This document shows positions 15,385-24,649 of a DNA stretch of 42,784 bases, in pieces. Position 1 is the first letter of the stretch; every line of letters starts with the position of its first letter. The translations under genes and the position numbers were made by a program. The notes beneath the pieces were generated by a model, which saw only the letters and a program-made list of their open reading frames with translations, was not told the DNA's origin and made no database searches. This stretch comes from a virus. Location of the stretch: positions 1-42,784 of the IMG/VR virus record IMGVR_UViG_3300010413_000069, one strand, 5' to 3'.

Positions 15385-18300
15385 GTAATACCATAGATAA
15401 TAGAGTTGTTGAACTAGGATTTAACAATAAAGAATTTGAAAGTGGTACCAAACAAAGTATGGCAACTCTTGATAACCTCAAGAAAAGTTTGAATATGGAT
15501 GAGTCTGTAAGAAGTTTGGCTAATTTATCTAATGTAAGTAAGAATTTTAATCTTAATAGTATTTCTGAGGGTGTACAGAATGTATCTAATCGTTTCTCTA
15601 CTCTCGGAATTATTGGAATGACAATTCTTCAGAATCTTACTACAGCAGCCATGAATTACGGTAAGAAAATAGCTGATAATCTTACTAGACCGATGAAAGC
15701 TGGTTTGGGTGAGTATGAAACCCAGATGAACTCTGTTCAGACGATTATGGCAAATACGGCGGCTAAAGGGACAACCTTAACTCAGGTTAACGATGCATTA
15801 GATGAGTTGAATACTTACGCTGATAAAACTATCTATAATTTCACAGAAATGACCAGAAATATTGGTACCTTTACTGCTGCTGGAGTTGAATTGGATACGT
15901 CAGTGTCGGCTATTAAGGGTATCGCGAATCTTGCTGCTGTTTCTGGATCAAACTCTCAACAAGCTGCTACAGCAATGTATCAGTTATCTCAAGCACTGGC
16001 TTCTGGCACAGTTAAACTCATGGACTGGAATTCAGTAGTTAATGCTGGTATGGGCGGTCAGGTCTTTCAAGATGCATTGAAAGAAACAGCCAGAGCTCAT
16101 GGAATTGCTGTCGATGATATGATTGAAAAAGAGGGTAGTTTCAGAGAGAGTTTATCTCAAGGTTGGCTAGATACTTCTGTTTTACTAGATACTTTAGCTA
16201 AATTTACAGGAGATCTTTCAGAAGAACAATTAGTGTCAATGGGTTACACTGAGGAACAAATAGCACAAATCATTAAATTAGGCGAAACAGCTAATGATGC
16301 TGCTACGAAAGTTAAAACGTTTACTCAGTTGAAAGACACTATTCAAGAAGCATTAGGTTCTGGTTGGGCTCAAACATGGAAAATTGTTATTGGCGACTTT
16401 GAAGAAGCTAAAGCTTTATTCACTGAGATTAGTGATATTATTGGTCCAATGATTCAGCAATCTGCTGACGCAAGAAATAATCTCTTGCAAGGTTGGAAAG
16501 ATCTTGGTGGTCGAACTGAATTGATCATGGCTCTTAGAAATGGTTTTGCTAATCTTTTAGCCATAATTAAACCAATTAGCGAAGCTTTTAGAGAGATATT
16601 TCCTCCTATAACGGCTCGTCAATTAAAAGATTTAACAGATGTTATATTTGGATTAGCTCAAAGTTTTAAAATAAGTGAAGAAACAGCTGGGCAGCTTAAA
16701 AGAATATTTTTAGGTGTATTTTCTGCTCTTGCTTTAGTTAAAGACGTTATTGTGACATTGGTTAGTACATTATTTGATTTAGGTAAATCATTAATACCTT
16801 CTGGCGCAGGTGGCGGAATATTAGAATTCTTAGCTAGAATAGGTGATGCTATTACTATATTTAGACAAAATACTAATGTCACAGAGGCTTTTGCTAGTGG
16901 AATATCAAGACTGAAAGAAGGTTTTAATAATGCAAGAGCTGATATATCTGAATTTGTTGTATTAATTTCGTCTAAGTTTGAAGAGTTTAAACAGAAATAT
17001 TATGATACGTTTGGAGCTATTCAATCTAATTTACAAATATTTTATTCGAAAATTAAAGGTATATTTGATAAAATTAGAGAAGCTTTTGCTGGTTTTGGAA
17101 GTCAGGGAGAGAAACTAAAAATACGTTTTACACCTTTTCAAGTTTTATTAAAAGGATTAACTTTTATATTAGGTGGACTTTTATCATTAGCTAAAGCTGG
17201 AGCTCCTTTATTCTTCAAACTTACAGGCGCAATAGGAACTTTTCTAAAAAGTATAGGTACTGCAATTTATAATGCTATAGCAAATGCTGATTTTGAAAGG
17301 ATATTTGATGTTATAAATAGTGGCTTAATAGCCGCAATTCTTTTAGCAATTAGAAAATTTATTACATCAGGATCCGGAGTTTTAGATCAGGCATCTGGTA
17401 TATTAGGCGGAGTTAGTGGCATATTAGATGGAGTTAGAGGAAGTCTTGAAGCATGGCAGCAAAATCTTAGAGCTAAAACATTATTAGCTATAGCTAGTGC
17501 TATTGGTATATTGACATTATCTTTAGTCATATTATCAGGCATAGATTCGGCTAAATTAACAATGGCTTTAGGTGCTGTTACTGCGATGTTAGTTCAACTT
17601 ATATCTGCAATGGCAGTTTTGAGTAAAACTGGTGGAATGGGCGCAAAGTCTTCCGCAGGGCTTATAGCATTCTCTATATCCTTATTAATTATGTCTAAAG
17701 CTCTTTCTAATTTAGGTAAACTTAAACCAGAAGAACTTCAACAGGGTTTAGGTGCTATAACTGCTTTATCTGTAGGATTAACTCTTCTTAGTGCAGTAAT
17801 GTCTAAAAATAGTGGATCCTTTATGAAAGGCGCTCTAAGTCTTGTTATATTTTCTTTAGCTTTATTATTAATAGGTAAATCGGTTGAAAAATTAGGAGCT
17901 TTAAACCCAGCCCAATTACAAAACGGCTTGATTGGTGTGGGGGTTCTTTTAGCAGAAATTGCAGCTTTTATGCGGGTAATTGAAGGGTCTAAAATGGGGG
18001 TTACTAGTGGGGTTGGTTTACTATTAATGGCTGGATCTCTGCTAATTATATCTCAAGTTGTTGAACAATTGGGAAAAATGAAGGTTGACCAAGTTAAGCA
18101 AGGACTTATAGCTATGGGCGCAGTAATGGCTGAAATAGCTATATTTACAAAATTAACTGGTAGTGGTTTTAATCTTATTGCTACTGGAATTGGTATGACA
18201 ATTCTCGGAACAGCTATGCTCATTCTTGCAGAAGCTATTGGTAAACTTGGTAGTATTCCAATAGATCAATTGCAAAATGGTTTAGTTGCTATGGGAGCTG

Positions 18301-19946
18301 CTTTATTAATTGTAGTAGCTGCTGTAAATCTAATGCCTCCAACTATGATAATTACTAGTATGGGATTAGTTGCTATAGCTGGTGCGCTTGTTATATTATC
18401 TAAAGCTTTAGAAACTATGGGTGGTATGACATGGGAAGAAATAGCTAGAGGTTTAGTAGTTTTAGCAGGATCATTACTTATATTAACAATAGCTCTATAT
18501 GGTATGAGTGGTACTCTTGCTGGAAGTGCAGCTTTATTAATTGCTGCTGGAGCTTTAGCTGTTTTAGCACCTGTTTTAGCAGTTCTTGGATCTATGGGAC
18601 TTGCAGAGATTGGGATAGCACTTCTCGCACTTGTTGGAGTATTTGCGTTGCTTGCTTTAGCAGGATATTTACTTACTCCAGTAATTCCAACATTATTAGG
18701 ACTCGGCGTGTCTATGATGTTAATAGGCGTTGCAACAGCCTTAGTTGGTGCGGGTTTATTAGCCTTTTCTCTAGGTCTTTCCGCAATAGCAGTATCTGGT
18801 GCAGCAGCAGCAGTTGCGATAGTAGCGATGATATCTACTATATTAGGTCTTGTTCCTCTTATTATTCAAACACTTATAGATACAATAATTATATTTGGTA
18901 AGGGTATTATAGAGGCTACTCCAGTAGTAGGTAAAGCTATTTTAACATTGCTTTTAACTGTTCTTGATATTATCATTAAAGTAACACCAAAACTTCTACA
19001 AGCACTTACGATTCTATTGAAAGGTCTTATTCAGCTTATAATTGATGTTGTACCAGATTTTATAAAAGCTGTTGTTCTGTTATTAACTACTTTACTTCAA
19101 GAAATAGCTGCTAAAATTCCGGATTTCGTTCAAGCTGGTTTTGATATCTTAATAGGGTTCTTAGAAGGTATACGTGATAATATTGGCGAAGTTGTAACAG
19201 TAGCGATAGAAATAGTTGTCGAATTCATTAATGCTGTCGCTGATAAAATACCAGACGTTGTTCAAGCAGGTTGGGATCTTATGATTTCCTTTATAGATGG
19301 TATGGCAGAGGGAATAGAAAATAATATGGAGCCTTTGTTAGCGGCTATTGGACGATTAGGTCAAGCTATGATAGATGGGTTAGTTTTAGCGATCGGAAAA
19401 GGTACAGACGCTGTTAAGAAGGCTTTAAAAGATATTGTTGATGGTGCGATATTAGCCATAAAGCAAAAATTAGGTATCGCATCTCCTTCCAAAGTATTTT
19501 CTGAAATAGGAACTCATATTCCAGAAGGTTTAATAGTCGGTATAAAGAAACTGCAAGATAAAGTTGTTCATACAATGGAAAATCTTGTAGATTCTGCTAC
19601 TAATGGAATGTCTGAAGCTATTTCTATGATCATCGATTCTCTTAATACAGATCTTGAAATGAATCCAACTATTAGACCAGTTTTGGATTTAACAGAAATT
19701 CAATCTGGTGGGAGATATTTGGATAGGCTTATAGGCAATAAATCGTTTAATGTAATTCCCGCTATTTCTACAGGGTCTGTTATAGCTAGTGGTATATCTG
19801 GAAAACTTCAGCCAGAAGCAGCTATAATTAATGGAGAACCAAATATCAGTTTCACTCAGAATAATTATTCTCCAAAGGCTCTAAGTAGATTGGAAATTTA
19901 CAGACAAACGAAAAATCAACTTTTACTTTTGAGAGGATTGGTTTAG
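15381..19946 (+). CDS. Tail tape measure protein
   Basis: This 1,521-residue protein is the longest in the window and sets tail length; at about 1.5 A per residue this predicts a tail near 230 nm. I choose ATG 15381, which follows GGAAGGAGGT, over an in-frame ATG at 15360. The N-terminal 450 residues hold the tape-measure core (GEYETQMNSVQTIMANTAAKG, YNFTEMTRNIGTFTAAGVEL, MYQLSQALASGTVKLMDWNSV, GWAQTWKIVIGDFEEAK). Residues about 690-1180 are strongly hydrophobic repeated segments that may cross the host membrane during ejection. The C-terminal part carries IPEGLIVGIKK, usual for this family. Arg codons are mostly AGA, unlike the capsid gene. Confidence 0.95.
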   Translation: MSNTIDNRVVELGFNNKEFESGTKQSMATLDNLKKSLNMDESVRSLANLSNVSKNFNLNSISEGVQNVSNRFSTLGIIGMTILQNLTTAAMNYGKKIADNLTRPMKAGLGEYETQMNSVQTIMANTAAKGTTLTQVNDALDELNTYADKTIYNFTEMTRNIGTFTAAGVELDTSVSAIKGIANLAAVSGSNSQQAATAMYQLSQALASGTVKLMDWNSVVNAGMGGQVFQDALKETARAHGIAVDDMIEKEGSFRESLSQGWLDTSVLLDTLAKFTGDLSEEQLVSMGYTEEQIAQIIKLGETANDAATKVKTFTQLKDTIQEALGSGWAQTWKIVIGDFEEAKALFTEISDIIGPMIQQSADARNNLLQGWKDLGGRTELIMALRNGFANLLAIIKPISEAFREIFPPITARQLKDLTDVIFGLAQSFKISEETAGQLKRIFLGVFSALALVKDVIVTLVSTLFDLGKSLIPSGAGGGILEFLARIGDAITIFRQNTNVTEAFASGISRLKEGFNNARADISEFVVLISSKFEEFKQKYYDTFGAIQSNLQIFYSKIKGIFDKIREAFAGFGSQGEKLKIRFTPFQVLLKGLTFILGGLLSLAKAGAPLFFKLTGAIGTFLKSIGTAIYNAIANADFERIFDVINSGLIAAILLAIRKFITSGSGVLDQASGILGGVSGILDGVRGSLEAWQQNLRAKTLLAIASAIGILTLSLVILSGIDSAKLTMALGAVTAMLVQLISAMAVLSKTGGMGAKSSAGLIAFSISLLIMSKALSNLGKLKPEELQQGLGAITALSVGLTLLSAVMSKNSGSFMKGALSLVIFSLALLLIGKSVEKLGALNPAQLQNGLIGVGVLLAEIAAFMRVIEGSKMGVTSGVGLLLMAGSLLIISQVVEQLGKMKVDQVKQGLIAMGAVMAEIAIFTKLTGSGFNLIATGIGMTILGTAMLILAEAIGKLGSIPIDQLQNGLVAMGAALLIVVAAVNLMPPTMIITSMGLVAIAGALVILSKALETMGGMTWEEIARGLVVLAGSLLILTIALYGMSGTLAGSAALLIAAGALAVLAPVLAVLGSMGLAEIGIALLALVGVFALLALAGYLLTPVIPTLLGLGVSMMLIGVATALVGAGLLAFSLGLSAIAVSGAAAAVAIVAMISTILGLVPLIIQTLIDTIIIFGKGIIEATPVVGKAILTLLLTVLDIIIKVTPKLLQALTILLKGLIQLIIDVVPDFIKAVVLLLTTLLQEIAAKIPDFVQAGFDILIGFLEGIRDNIGEVVTVAIEIVVEFINAVADKIPDVVQAGWDLMISFIDGMAEGIENNMEPLLAAIGRLGQAMIDGLVLAIGKGTDAVKKALKDIVDGAILAIKQKLGIASPSKVFSEIGTHIPEGLIVGIKKLQDKVVHTMENLVDSATNGMSEAISMIIDSLNTDLEMNPTIRPVLDLTEIQSGGRYLDRLIGNKSFNVIPAISTGSVIASGISGKLQPEAAIINGEPNISFTQNNYSPKALSRLEIYRQTKNQLLLLRGLV

Positions 19947-19947
19947 T

Positions 19948-20853
19948 ATGATTCATTCAATAACTGTAACAAATCACTTAAATCAGTCTCTTTCGCTTGA
20001 CTTAAGGAGCCCTGAGCAATCGGGGCTCTATGTCAAATCTATTGATGGACTTGGTTCGCCAAAAGCAAATATAAATCTTACAGAGGTTGCTACTTTTGAT
20101 GGATCAATATATAATTCTGGAAGAGCTGAATTTAGAAATATTTTAGTAACTTTAGGATTTTTATTTAATCCTGATATAGAAACAATGAGGCAAAAAACAT
20201 ATAAATATTTTCCTCTTAAACGAAGAATAAAATTTGAAATAGAGACAGATAATAGAAATTGTTATGTATATGGTTATGTTGAATCAAATGAACCTAATAT
20301 ATTTAGTAAAGATGGAGATACAATTATTTCTATTATTTGTCCAGACGCATATTTATATGATGTCAATCCGCAATCTACAGTATTTTCGTCCCTGTCTCCT
20401 CTTTTTGAATTCCCATTTTCTAATGAATCTTTAGTATCTCCTTTAATTCAATTTGGGTCAATAACATATAATACAATTAAAACTGTTTTATATGAAGGAG
20501 ATGCGCCGGTTGGAATGTTATTAATAATTCATGCATCTGGTTCAGCTTCAAATGTTGATATAATAAATACAGAAACATTAGATTCTATAGAAATAGATAG
20601 CACTATATTAGCTACTCTAACAGGTAGCGATATTATAGAAGGTGATGATATTATTATTTCGACAGTTAGAGGAAATAAATATGCTAAATTAGTAAGAGGT
20701 AGTACAGAATACAATATTTTAGGTGCTCTTAATACAGATCGTGTTTGGTTTCAGCTTGAAAAGGGAGATAATGTTTTTGCTTATACTGCTACTAGTGGAC
20801 TTTCTAATTTAACATTTAAAATAGAAAACGAAATAGCATATGAAGGGATTTAA
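19948..20853 (+). CDS. Distal tail protein (Dit-like)
   Basis: This 301-residue protein follows the tape measure by one base, the usual place of the Dit hub protein. The N-terminal half fits: VTNHLNQSLSLDLRSPEQSGLYVKSIDGLGSPKANINL, then RAEFRNILVTLGFLFNPDIETMRQKTYKYFPLKRRIKFEIETDNRNCYVYGYVESNEPNIFSKDG. The C-terminal half is a beta-rich extension. It should form the hexameric ring joining tube and baseplate. No binding-site consensus lies directly before ATG 19948 apart from GAGAGG, so it may be coupled to the tape-measure gene. Confidence 0.85.
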   Translation: MIHSITVTNHLNQSLSLDLRSPEQSGLYVKSIDGLGSPKANINLTEVATFDGSIYNSGRAEFRNILVTLGFLFNPDIETMRQKTYKYFPLKRRIKFEIETDNRNCYVYGYVESNEPNIFSKDGDTIISIICPDAYLYDVNPQSTVFSSLSPLFEFPFSNESLVSPLIQFGSITYNTIKTVLYEGDAPVGMLLIIHASGSASNVDIINTETLDSIEIDSTILATLTGSDIIEGDDIIISTVRGNKYAKLVRGSTEYNILGALNTDRVWFQLEKGDNVFAYTATSGLSNLTFKIENEIAYEGI

Positions 20854-20855
20854 TT

Positions 20856-21941
20856 ATGGAATTAATAGCTTTTGATTCTTTATTTAAAGAAATAGGTGTG
20901 GTTGATAAATTTAAATCCCTTTTATGGACTGATAGATATTGGTCGTCTGGAGATTTTGAGATAGTTCTTCCTCCAACTAGTAGTATTTGGAGTTTAATGG
21001 AAACAACTGCATATTTTAAATTAAAAGAATCAGATCATGTTATGGTTCCTGAAATTATAAATATACATTCGGATCCAGAAGAAGGAAATGAATTAGTTAT
21101 TAAAGGTCGATCATTAGAAGGTAAGATTCTTGATAAACGTATTGTCTGGGATATTACTGAATTAGATGGTAATTTACAAACTACTATTCAATCCTTATTA
21201 AATGATTCATTTATTAATCCTGTAAATACTTATAGAGATGTTTCTAATTTTGTTTTTTCTACTTCTACAGATCCTGCAATAACTGGACTTACTTTAGCAA
21301 CACAATTTTTTGGAGAGACTATTTATAAAGTTATGTCTGATGTTTGTAAAAGTAAAAATATAGGTTTTAAAATAGTCTTATCCGATACCACACCAGTTAA
21401 TTTTCTTTTCAGTCTTTATGCGGGTGTTGATCGATCGAATAATCAAACAAGTCGTCCAAGTGTTGTTTTTTCTTTTGATTTTGATAATCTAGTTAATGGG
21501 GATTATGTAAAAAGTGATCAAATGCTAAGAACATGCGCGTTAATAGCTGGAGAAAAAGGTGTTGCTAATTATAGAATAACTACAGTCGTGCATGATGCAG
21601 ATGGTCCTACTAAATCGGGACTTGCTAGAAGTGAGCTTTTTGTAGATGCTTCGAATATATCTAGTAATACTCCAGATGGTCAACTTTCAAGAGCTGATTA
21701 TCTGGAACTCCTGGTTGGGCGTGGATATGAAGAGCTAGCAAAGAATAGAATTCTAGAAGGATTTGATGGACAAGTTGATACAACCCAATTCAATTATGGA
21801 GATGAATATTTTATGGGTGATATAGTTCAATTGGAAGATGATTATGGTCATTCTACTGCTTCTAGAGTAACAGAATTAATCCATTTTCAAGATCCTGCTG
21901 GCATTAAAATATATCCCACTTTCGAAGCAATTATAGAATAA
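20856..21941 (+). CDS. Gp37-like tail hub/tail-associated protein
   Basis: This 361-residue protein matches the phage ReqiPepy6 Gp37-like family in its order: LIAFDSLFKEIGVVDKFKSLLWTDRYWSSGDFEIVLPP near the start, VIKGRSLEGKILDKRIVWD, a middle LSVYAGVDRS-type segment (LFSLYAGVDRSNNQTSRPSVVFSFDFDNL) and the terminal FNYGDEYFMGDIVQLEDDYG. This family replaces or extends the tail-associated lysozyme at the tail tip. No peptidase or lysozyme motif is visible, so this is probably a structural hub. It starts two bases after the Dit gene. Confidence 0.85.
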   Translation: MELIAFDSLFKEIGVVDKFKSLLWTDRYWSSGDFEIVLPPTSSIWSLMETTAYFKLKESDHVMVPEIINIHSDPEEGNELVIKGRSLEGKILDKRIVWDITELDGNLQTTIQSLLNDSFINPVNTYRDVSNFVFSTSTDPAITGLTLATQFFGETIYKVMSDVCKSKNIGFKIVLSDTTPVNFLFSLYAGVDRSNNQTSRPSVVFSFDFDNLVNGDYVKSDQMLRTCALIAGEKGVANYRITTVVHDADGPTKSGLARSELFVDASNISSNTPDGQLSRADYLELLVGRGYEELAKNRILEGFDGQVDTTQFNYGDEYFMGDIVQLEDDYGHSTASRVTELIHFQDPAGIKIYPTFEAIIE

Positions 21942-21952
21942 GGAGAACTTAT

Positions 21953-23086
21953 ATGACACTAACGTATGGATTTTATAATTCAGTTAGTAATGACAGACAG
22001 TATGATGCTTTACAACTATCTCGCATATTTGATGGAATAATTACTGATGGAGTTTATGCAGCTATCGGGAATTATTTAACAGTTAGTGCAGCAGGCGGAA
22101 TGCAGGTTAATGTTGGAACTGGAAGGGCATGGTTTAACCATACTTGGTCTTATAATGATGCTCCTGTAGCAATTACAGTTCCTACGGCACATGCTACACT
22201 TAATAGAATAGATGTAGTATATCTCGAAGTTAATGAGGATATAGCTGTTAGAGCGAATAAATTTGATATTGTATCTGGAACACCTGCTACTACTCCAGTA
22301 GCACCAACTTTAACTAATACCACAACAGTGCATCAATATCCTTTAGCTCATATTTATGTTGGGGCTAATGTATCATCTATTCTTCAAGGTAATATAACAA
22401 ATAAAGTAGGTCTTGGAAATGATCAAGGTGGAACTCCTTTTGTAACGGGTCCTCTTAGTTTTATATCCGCTGCTACTCTAGTTGCTCAATGGGAAGCTGA
22501 GTTTGATAATTGGTTTACTTATATTATGGGCGAGCTTGATACCGAGGTTGCTGGAAACTTGCAAAATCAAATTACAGCTATGCGAGGGGACAATAATCCT
22601 CCATTAATTACGTTACTAACTTTGAAAAGTCATGATCATACTGGTGGAAATGGAAATACAATACCAAGTAGCGGATTAGGTGCAGGATCTGTAATAGCTG
22701 GAAAAATTGCCACTGGTGGGGTTAGTGCTACAGCACAATTAGCTAATGATATTGTCGATGATACAAAAATAGGAAATCGAGTTGCTAAATTTTACCGAAG
22801 GCAGGGTGGTAGTTCTACAGATTGGAGTGCGCCAGGATACACTACTTACACACCTGGCTGGATTTTGGAGCAAGGTGGCGCCAGGGCAGTGGCTTCCATA
22901 GATGTGATTTCTTTTCCGGAAATCTTTAATTATCCACCTATAGTAACTGTAACTATAGCAGATAATATAATATTTTCTTGTCGTGTTACATCGGTTTCGG
23001 CTTCAACCTTTTCAGTAAGATGCTATGATCAGAGTGGTAATCCAGTTTCTGGTACTATAATGTGGCGAGCAATTGGATCGGGTTAA
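21953..23086 (+). CDS. Upper baseplate / receptor-binding tail protein
   Basis: This 377-residue protein starts at ATG 21953 after AAGGAG. It begins YGFYNSVSNDRQYDALQLSRIFDGIITDGVYAAIGNYLTVSAAGGMQVNVGTGRAWFNHTW, a pattern I associate with baseplate upper (BppU-like) and similar proteins. The middle has TTTVHQYPLAHIYV and a helix (QWEAEFDNWFTYIMGELDTEVAGNLQNQI), then SHDHTGGNGNTIPSSGLGAGSV, a His-containing fibre loop. The C-terminal 100 residues form a beta-rich head. It probably carries or is a second receptor-binding unit besides the fibre at 152-1090. Confidence 0.75.
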   Translation: MTLTYGFYNSVSNDRQYDALQLSRIFDGIITDGVYAAIGNYLTVSAAGGMQVNVGTGRAWFNHTWSYNDAPVAITVPTAHATLNRIDVVYLEVNEDIAVRANKFDIVSGTPATTPVAPTLTNTTTVHQYPLAHIYVGANVSSILQGNITNKVGLGNDQGGTPFVTGPLSFISAATLVAQWEAEFDNWFTYIMGELDTEVAGNLQNQITAMRGDNNPPLITLLTLKSHDHTGGNGNTIPSSGLGAGSVIAGKIATGGVSATAQLANDIVDDTKIGNRVAKFYRRQGGSSTDWSAPGYTTYTPGWILEQGGARAVASIDVISFPEIFNYPPIVTVTIADNIIFSCRVTSVSASTFSVRCYDQSGNPVSGTIMWRAIGSG

Positions 23087-23098
23087 ATAGGAGGCATT

Positions 23099-23464
23099 GT
23101 GGAAGTACATGACACAATAGCTATACTTCAAATTATTATAACTGCGTTAGCAGCTATAGCCGCTTCATCGGGATTTTGGTTATTTATGGAAAAAAAGGGT
23201 AGCAGAAAAGATTTGACAAACAAGCTTCTTATAGGATTAGCCTATATACGCATCGTAGATCTTGCTATGACCTATATGGAACGGGGGTCTGTAAGTCAAG
23301 ACGAATATGATATTTTGTGTAATTTCTTATATACACCTTATATAGAGCTAGGAGGTAACGGATCTATAAAACGGTTAATGGATGAAGTTAACAAATTACC
23401 TATAAGTCGAGAACGTACATCAATGAGTGAATTTAAAGGAGTAAAATATCATGACGTTAAATAA
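23099..23464 (+). CDS. Membrane-anchored protein next to holin
   Basis: This 121-residue protein starts with GTG 23099 directly after AGGAGG. Residues about 6-29 (TIAILQIIITALAAIAASSGFWLF) make one membrane helix; the remainder is a soluble helical domain (LLIGLAYIRIVDLAMTYMERG, LCNFLYTPYIELGGNGS). It overlaps the holin gene by 14 bases. Proteins of this type occur in lysis modules and may be holin regulators or a second holin-like component. The function is inferred from neighbours. Confidence 0.65.
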   Translation: MEVHDTIAILQIIITALAAIAASSGFWLFMEKKGSRKDLTNKLLIGLAYIRIVDLAMTYMERGSVSQDEYDILCNFLYTPYIELGGNGSIKRLMDEVNKLPISRERTSMSEFKGVKYHDVK

Positions 23465-23669
23465 TAAAGTATATGATGTTGTAAAATGGGTTGCAATGGT
23501 AGGTCTTCCTGCTAGTGCTGCTTTATATTATGGATTGGCTAATATTTGGGGCTTTCCATATGCTGAGCAAGTTGTAGGGACAATTGCGGTAGTTAATACG
23601 TTTTTGGGCGCGGTTGTTGGCGTAAGCACATATAATTATAATAAATCTAATAATCCGCAAGAGGGATAA
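23451..23669 (+). CDS. Holin (r1t-like)
   Basis: This 72-residue protein fits the r1t-type holin pattern: VYDVVKWVAMVGLPASAALYYGLANIWGFPYAEQVVGTIAVVNTFLGAVVGVST, with two membrane helices (about 10-29 and 39-59) and a short polar tail. It would form membrane lesions that release the lysin at the end of infection. The start ATG 23451 (AAAGGAG upstream) lies inside the previous gene. The lysin with its SH3b domain is far away at 1552, so lysis genes are split between the two ends of the late region. Confidence 0.88.
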   Translation: MTLNNKVYDVVKWVAMVGLPASAALYYGLANIWGFPYAEQVVGTIAVVNTFLGAVVGVSTYNYNKSNNPQEG

Positions 23670-23718
23670 ATTTCCTTAAGTCGCATGAAATACAGACATT
23701 ATAATGAAGGGAGATGAT

Positions 23719-23985
23719 ATGATGTCTAACAATGAACTAGATAAGGAAATATCAAGATTGTTAGCGGAATTGGAACAATTACCTCCTGGTGATGAGAAAT
23801 ATTCTATCATCCTAGCAAATTTAAAAGGTTTATATGACTTAAAGGGTAAAAGTCCTTTAGGACGTATAGACATAAACATTGTTGCTGGGATAATAGGAAA
23901 TTTTCTCATAACTGGGATGGTGTTGTATCACGAACGCTTTCATGTGATAACAACCCGAGCAGGTTCATTTTGGAGACGAACCTAA
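23719..23985 (+). CDS. Conserved phage membrane protein of unknown role
   Basis: This 88-residue protein starts at ATG 23719 or the adjacent 23722; AAGGGAG upstream favours these over ATG 23704, which overlaps the site. Pattern: helix NNELDKEISRLLAELEQLPPGDEKYSIILANLKGLYDL, then IDINIVAGIIGNFLITGMVLYHERFHVITTRAGSFWRR with one membrane helix. I recall this layout as very widespread in phage genomes, usually between lysis and early genes. Its job is unknown. A terminator follows directly. Confidence 0.78.
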   Translation: MMSNNELDKEISRLLAELEQLPPGDEKYSIILANLKGLYDLKGKSPLGRIDINIVAGIIGNFLITGMVLYHERFHVITTRAGSFWRRT

Positions 23986-23994
23986 TCCCCATGA

Positions 23995-24032
23995 ATGAGG
24001 AGTCATGTAATTGTACATGGCTTCTCATTTTT
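23995..24032 (+). terminator. Strong terminator at end of late transcript
   Basis: Bases 23995-24009 and 24014-24028 form a 15-base stem (ATGAG, AG and CATGTA blocks all paired, with two mismatches), a 4-base loop and a T tract. Its T tract runs into the first CGCG-type promoter, marking the switch from late to early region. Confidence 0.9.
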
Positions 24033-24033
24033 C

Positions 24034-24058
24034 TCGCATAAAAAACATAGTATATAAT
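24034..24058 (+). promoter_or_regulatory. Phage promoter copy 1 (CGCA, 18 bases, TATAAT)
   Basis: TCGCATAAAAAACATAG lies before TATAAT at 24053-24058, with the C of CGC exactly 18 bases before the T of the -10 box. It is the least canonical of six copies (CGCA instead of CGCG, TATAATGA downstream). It directs transcription of the XRE gene. Confidence 0.75.
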
Positions 24059-24072
24059 GAAAGGAGAATACT

Positions 24073-24273
24073 ATGTTAGACAAAGAATGGTTGAAGATAA
24101 CACGTATTAGATTGGGATTAACCTGTGAAGATATTGCTAAAGAGATGTTATGTACAAAGCAAACTATAAGTAATATCGAAACTGGAAAATCAACAAATAA
24201 GATGACGATGAAATTCTATGAAACGATTCTCAATAAACATTTGGAAGAAGCTCCATTAAGGAAGATCTTTTAG
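24073..24273 (+). CDS. XRE-family HTH regulator
   Basis: This 66-residue protein is almost entirely one helix-turn-helix domain: LKITRIRLGLTCEDIAKEMLCTKQTISNIETGKS (about 4-37) has the standard XRE helix pattern with recognition helix TKQTISNIE. It starts at ATG 24073 after GAAAGGAG, driven by promoter copy 1 and closed by a terminator that overlaps its stop codon. It stands alone as a one-gene cassette. It probably binds DNA as a dimer, perhaps at the conserved CGCG boxes or host promoters; the target is not shown. With no integrase present, a lysogeny repressor role is doubtful. Confidence 0.85.
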   Translation: MLDKEWLKITRIRLGLTCEDIAKEMLCTKQTISNIETGKSTNKMTMKFYETILNKHLEEAPLRKIF

Positions 24274-24286
24274 ATCTTCTTTTTTT
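24261..24286 (+). terminator. Terminator overlapping XRE stop codon
   Basis: GAAGATC (24261-24267) and GATCTTC (24273-24279) form a perfect 7-base stem with loop TTTTA, followed by seven T. The stop TAG (24271-24273) is inside the hairpin. Confidence 0.9.
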
Positions 24287-24287
24287 C

Positions 24288-24312
24288 TCGCGTGAAAAAC
24301 ACAGCATATAAT
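24288..24312 (+). promoter_or_regulatory. Phage promoter copy 2
   Basis: TCGCGTGAAAAACACAG precedes TATAAT (24307-24312) and AGAA. CGCG starts 18 bases before the -10 box. It lies two bases after the T tract of the preceding terminator and drives the gene at 24353. Confidence 0.85.
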
Positions 24313-24352
24313 AGAATAAACTACTATATTTAATTCAAAAGGGAGATGCGAA

Positions 24353-24607
24353 ATGAAATTCCAATCTATGTATACAAATACGTCCTCGGCGAAAGCGATT
24401 GTTGGTTTGCTCGTAGTGACGCTGGCAACAGCATACATTCAGCAGAATGCTACTGAAATTGTGGACTCGATTAAGTGCACAGTTAAGGGCACCATGCAGA
24501 AGTGTGATGAGCTTCGTCATCACGGGTATCATCAATACTCGGTCGCAGAAAGATTGTATAATGGCGAGATCAGAGATACAGGTCGCAGGATCTGGATTAA
24601 GAAGTAA
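24353..24607 (+). CDS. Small membrane protein, early cassette
   Basis: This 84-residue protein starts at ATG 24353 after AAAGGGAGA. A membrane helix spans about residues 13-33 (AKAIVGLLVVTLATAYIQQN), followed by a soluble part with two Cys (IKCTVKGTMQKC) and a His/Tyr-rich stretch (RHHGYHQYSVAERLYNGEI). It has its own promoter (copy 2) and terminator. Codons are more GC-rich than in the tail genes, suggesting strong expression. It could act at the host envelope early in infection. I recognise no family. Confidence 0.75.
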   Translation: MKFQSMYTNTSSAKAIVGLLVVTLATAYIQQNATEIVDSIKCTVKGTMQKCDELRHHGYHQYSVAERLYNGEIRDTGRRIWIKK

Positions 24608-24615
24608 TACATTCT

Positions 24616-24649
24616 AAAGAGAGAGCTTAGGAGGCTCTTCTCTTTTTTT
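24616..24649 (+). terminator. Terminator after small membrane protein gene
   Basis: AAAGAGAGAGC (24616-24626) pairs with GCTCTTCTCTTT (from 24634) with one inserted base, followed by seven T (24643-24649). The T tract runs directly into promoter copy 3. Confidence 0.85.

Noticed and set aside
24073-24273. XRE protein as evidence of a temperate phage
   Set aside because: No integrase, excisionase, divergent promoter or operator array is visible; the gene is one early cassette among several.
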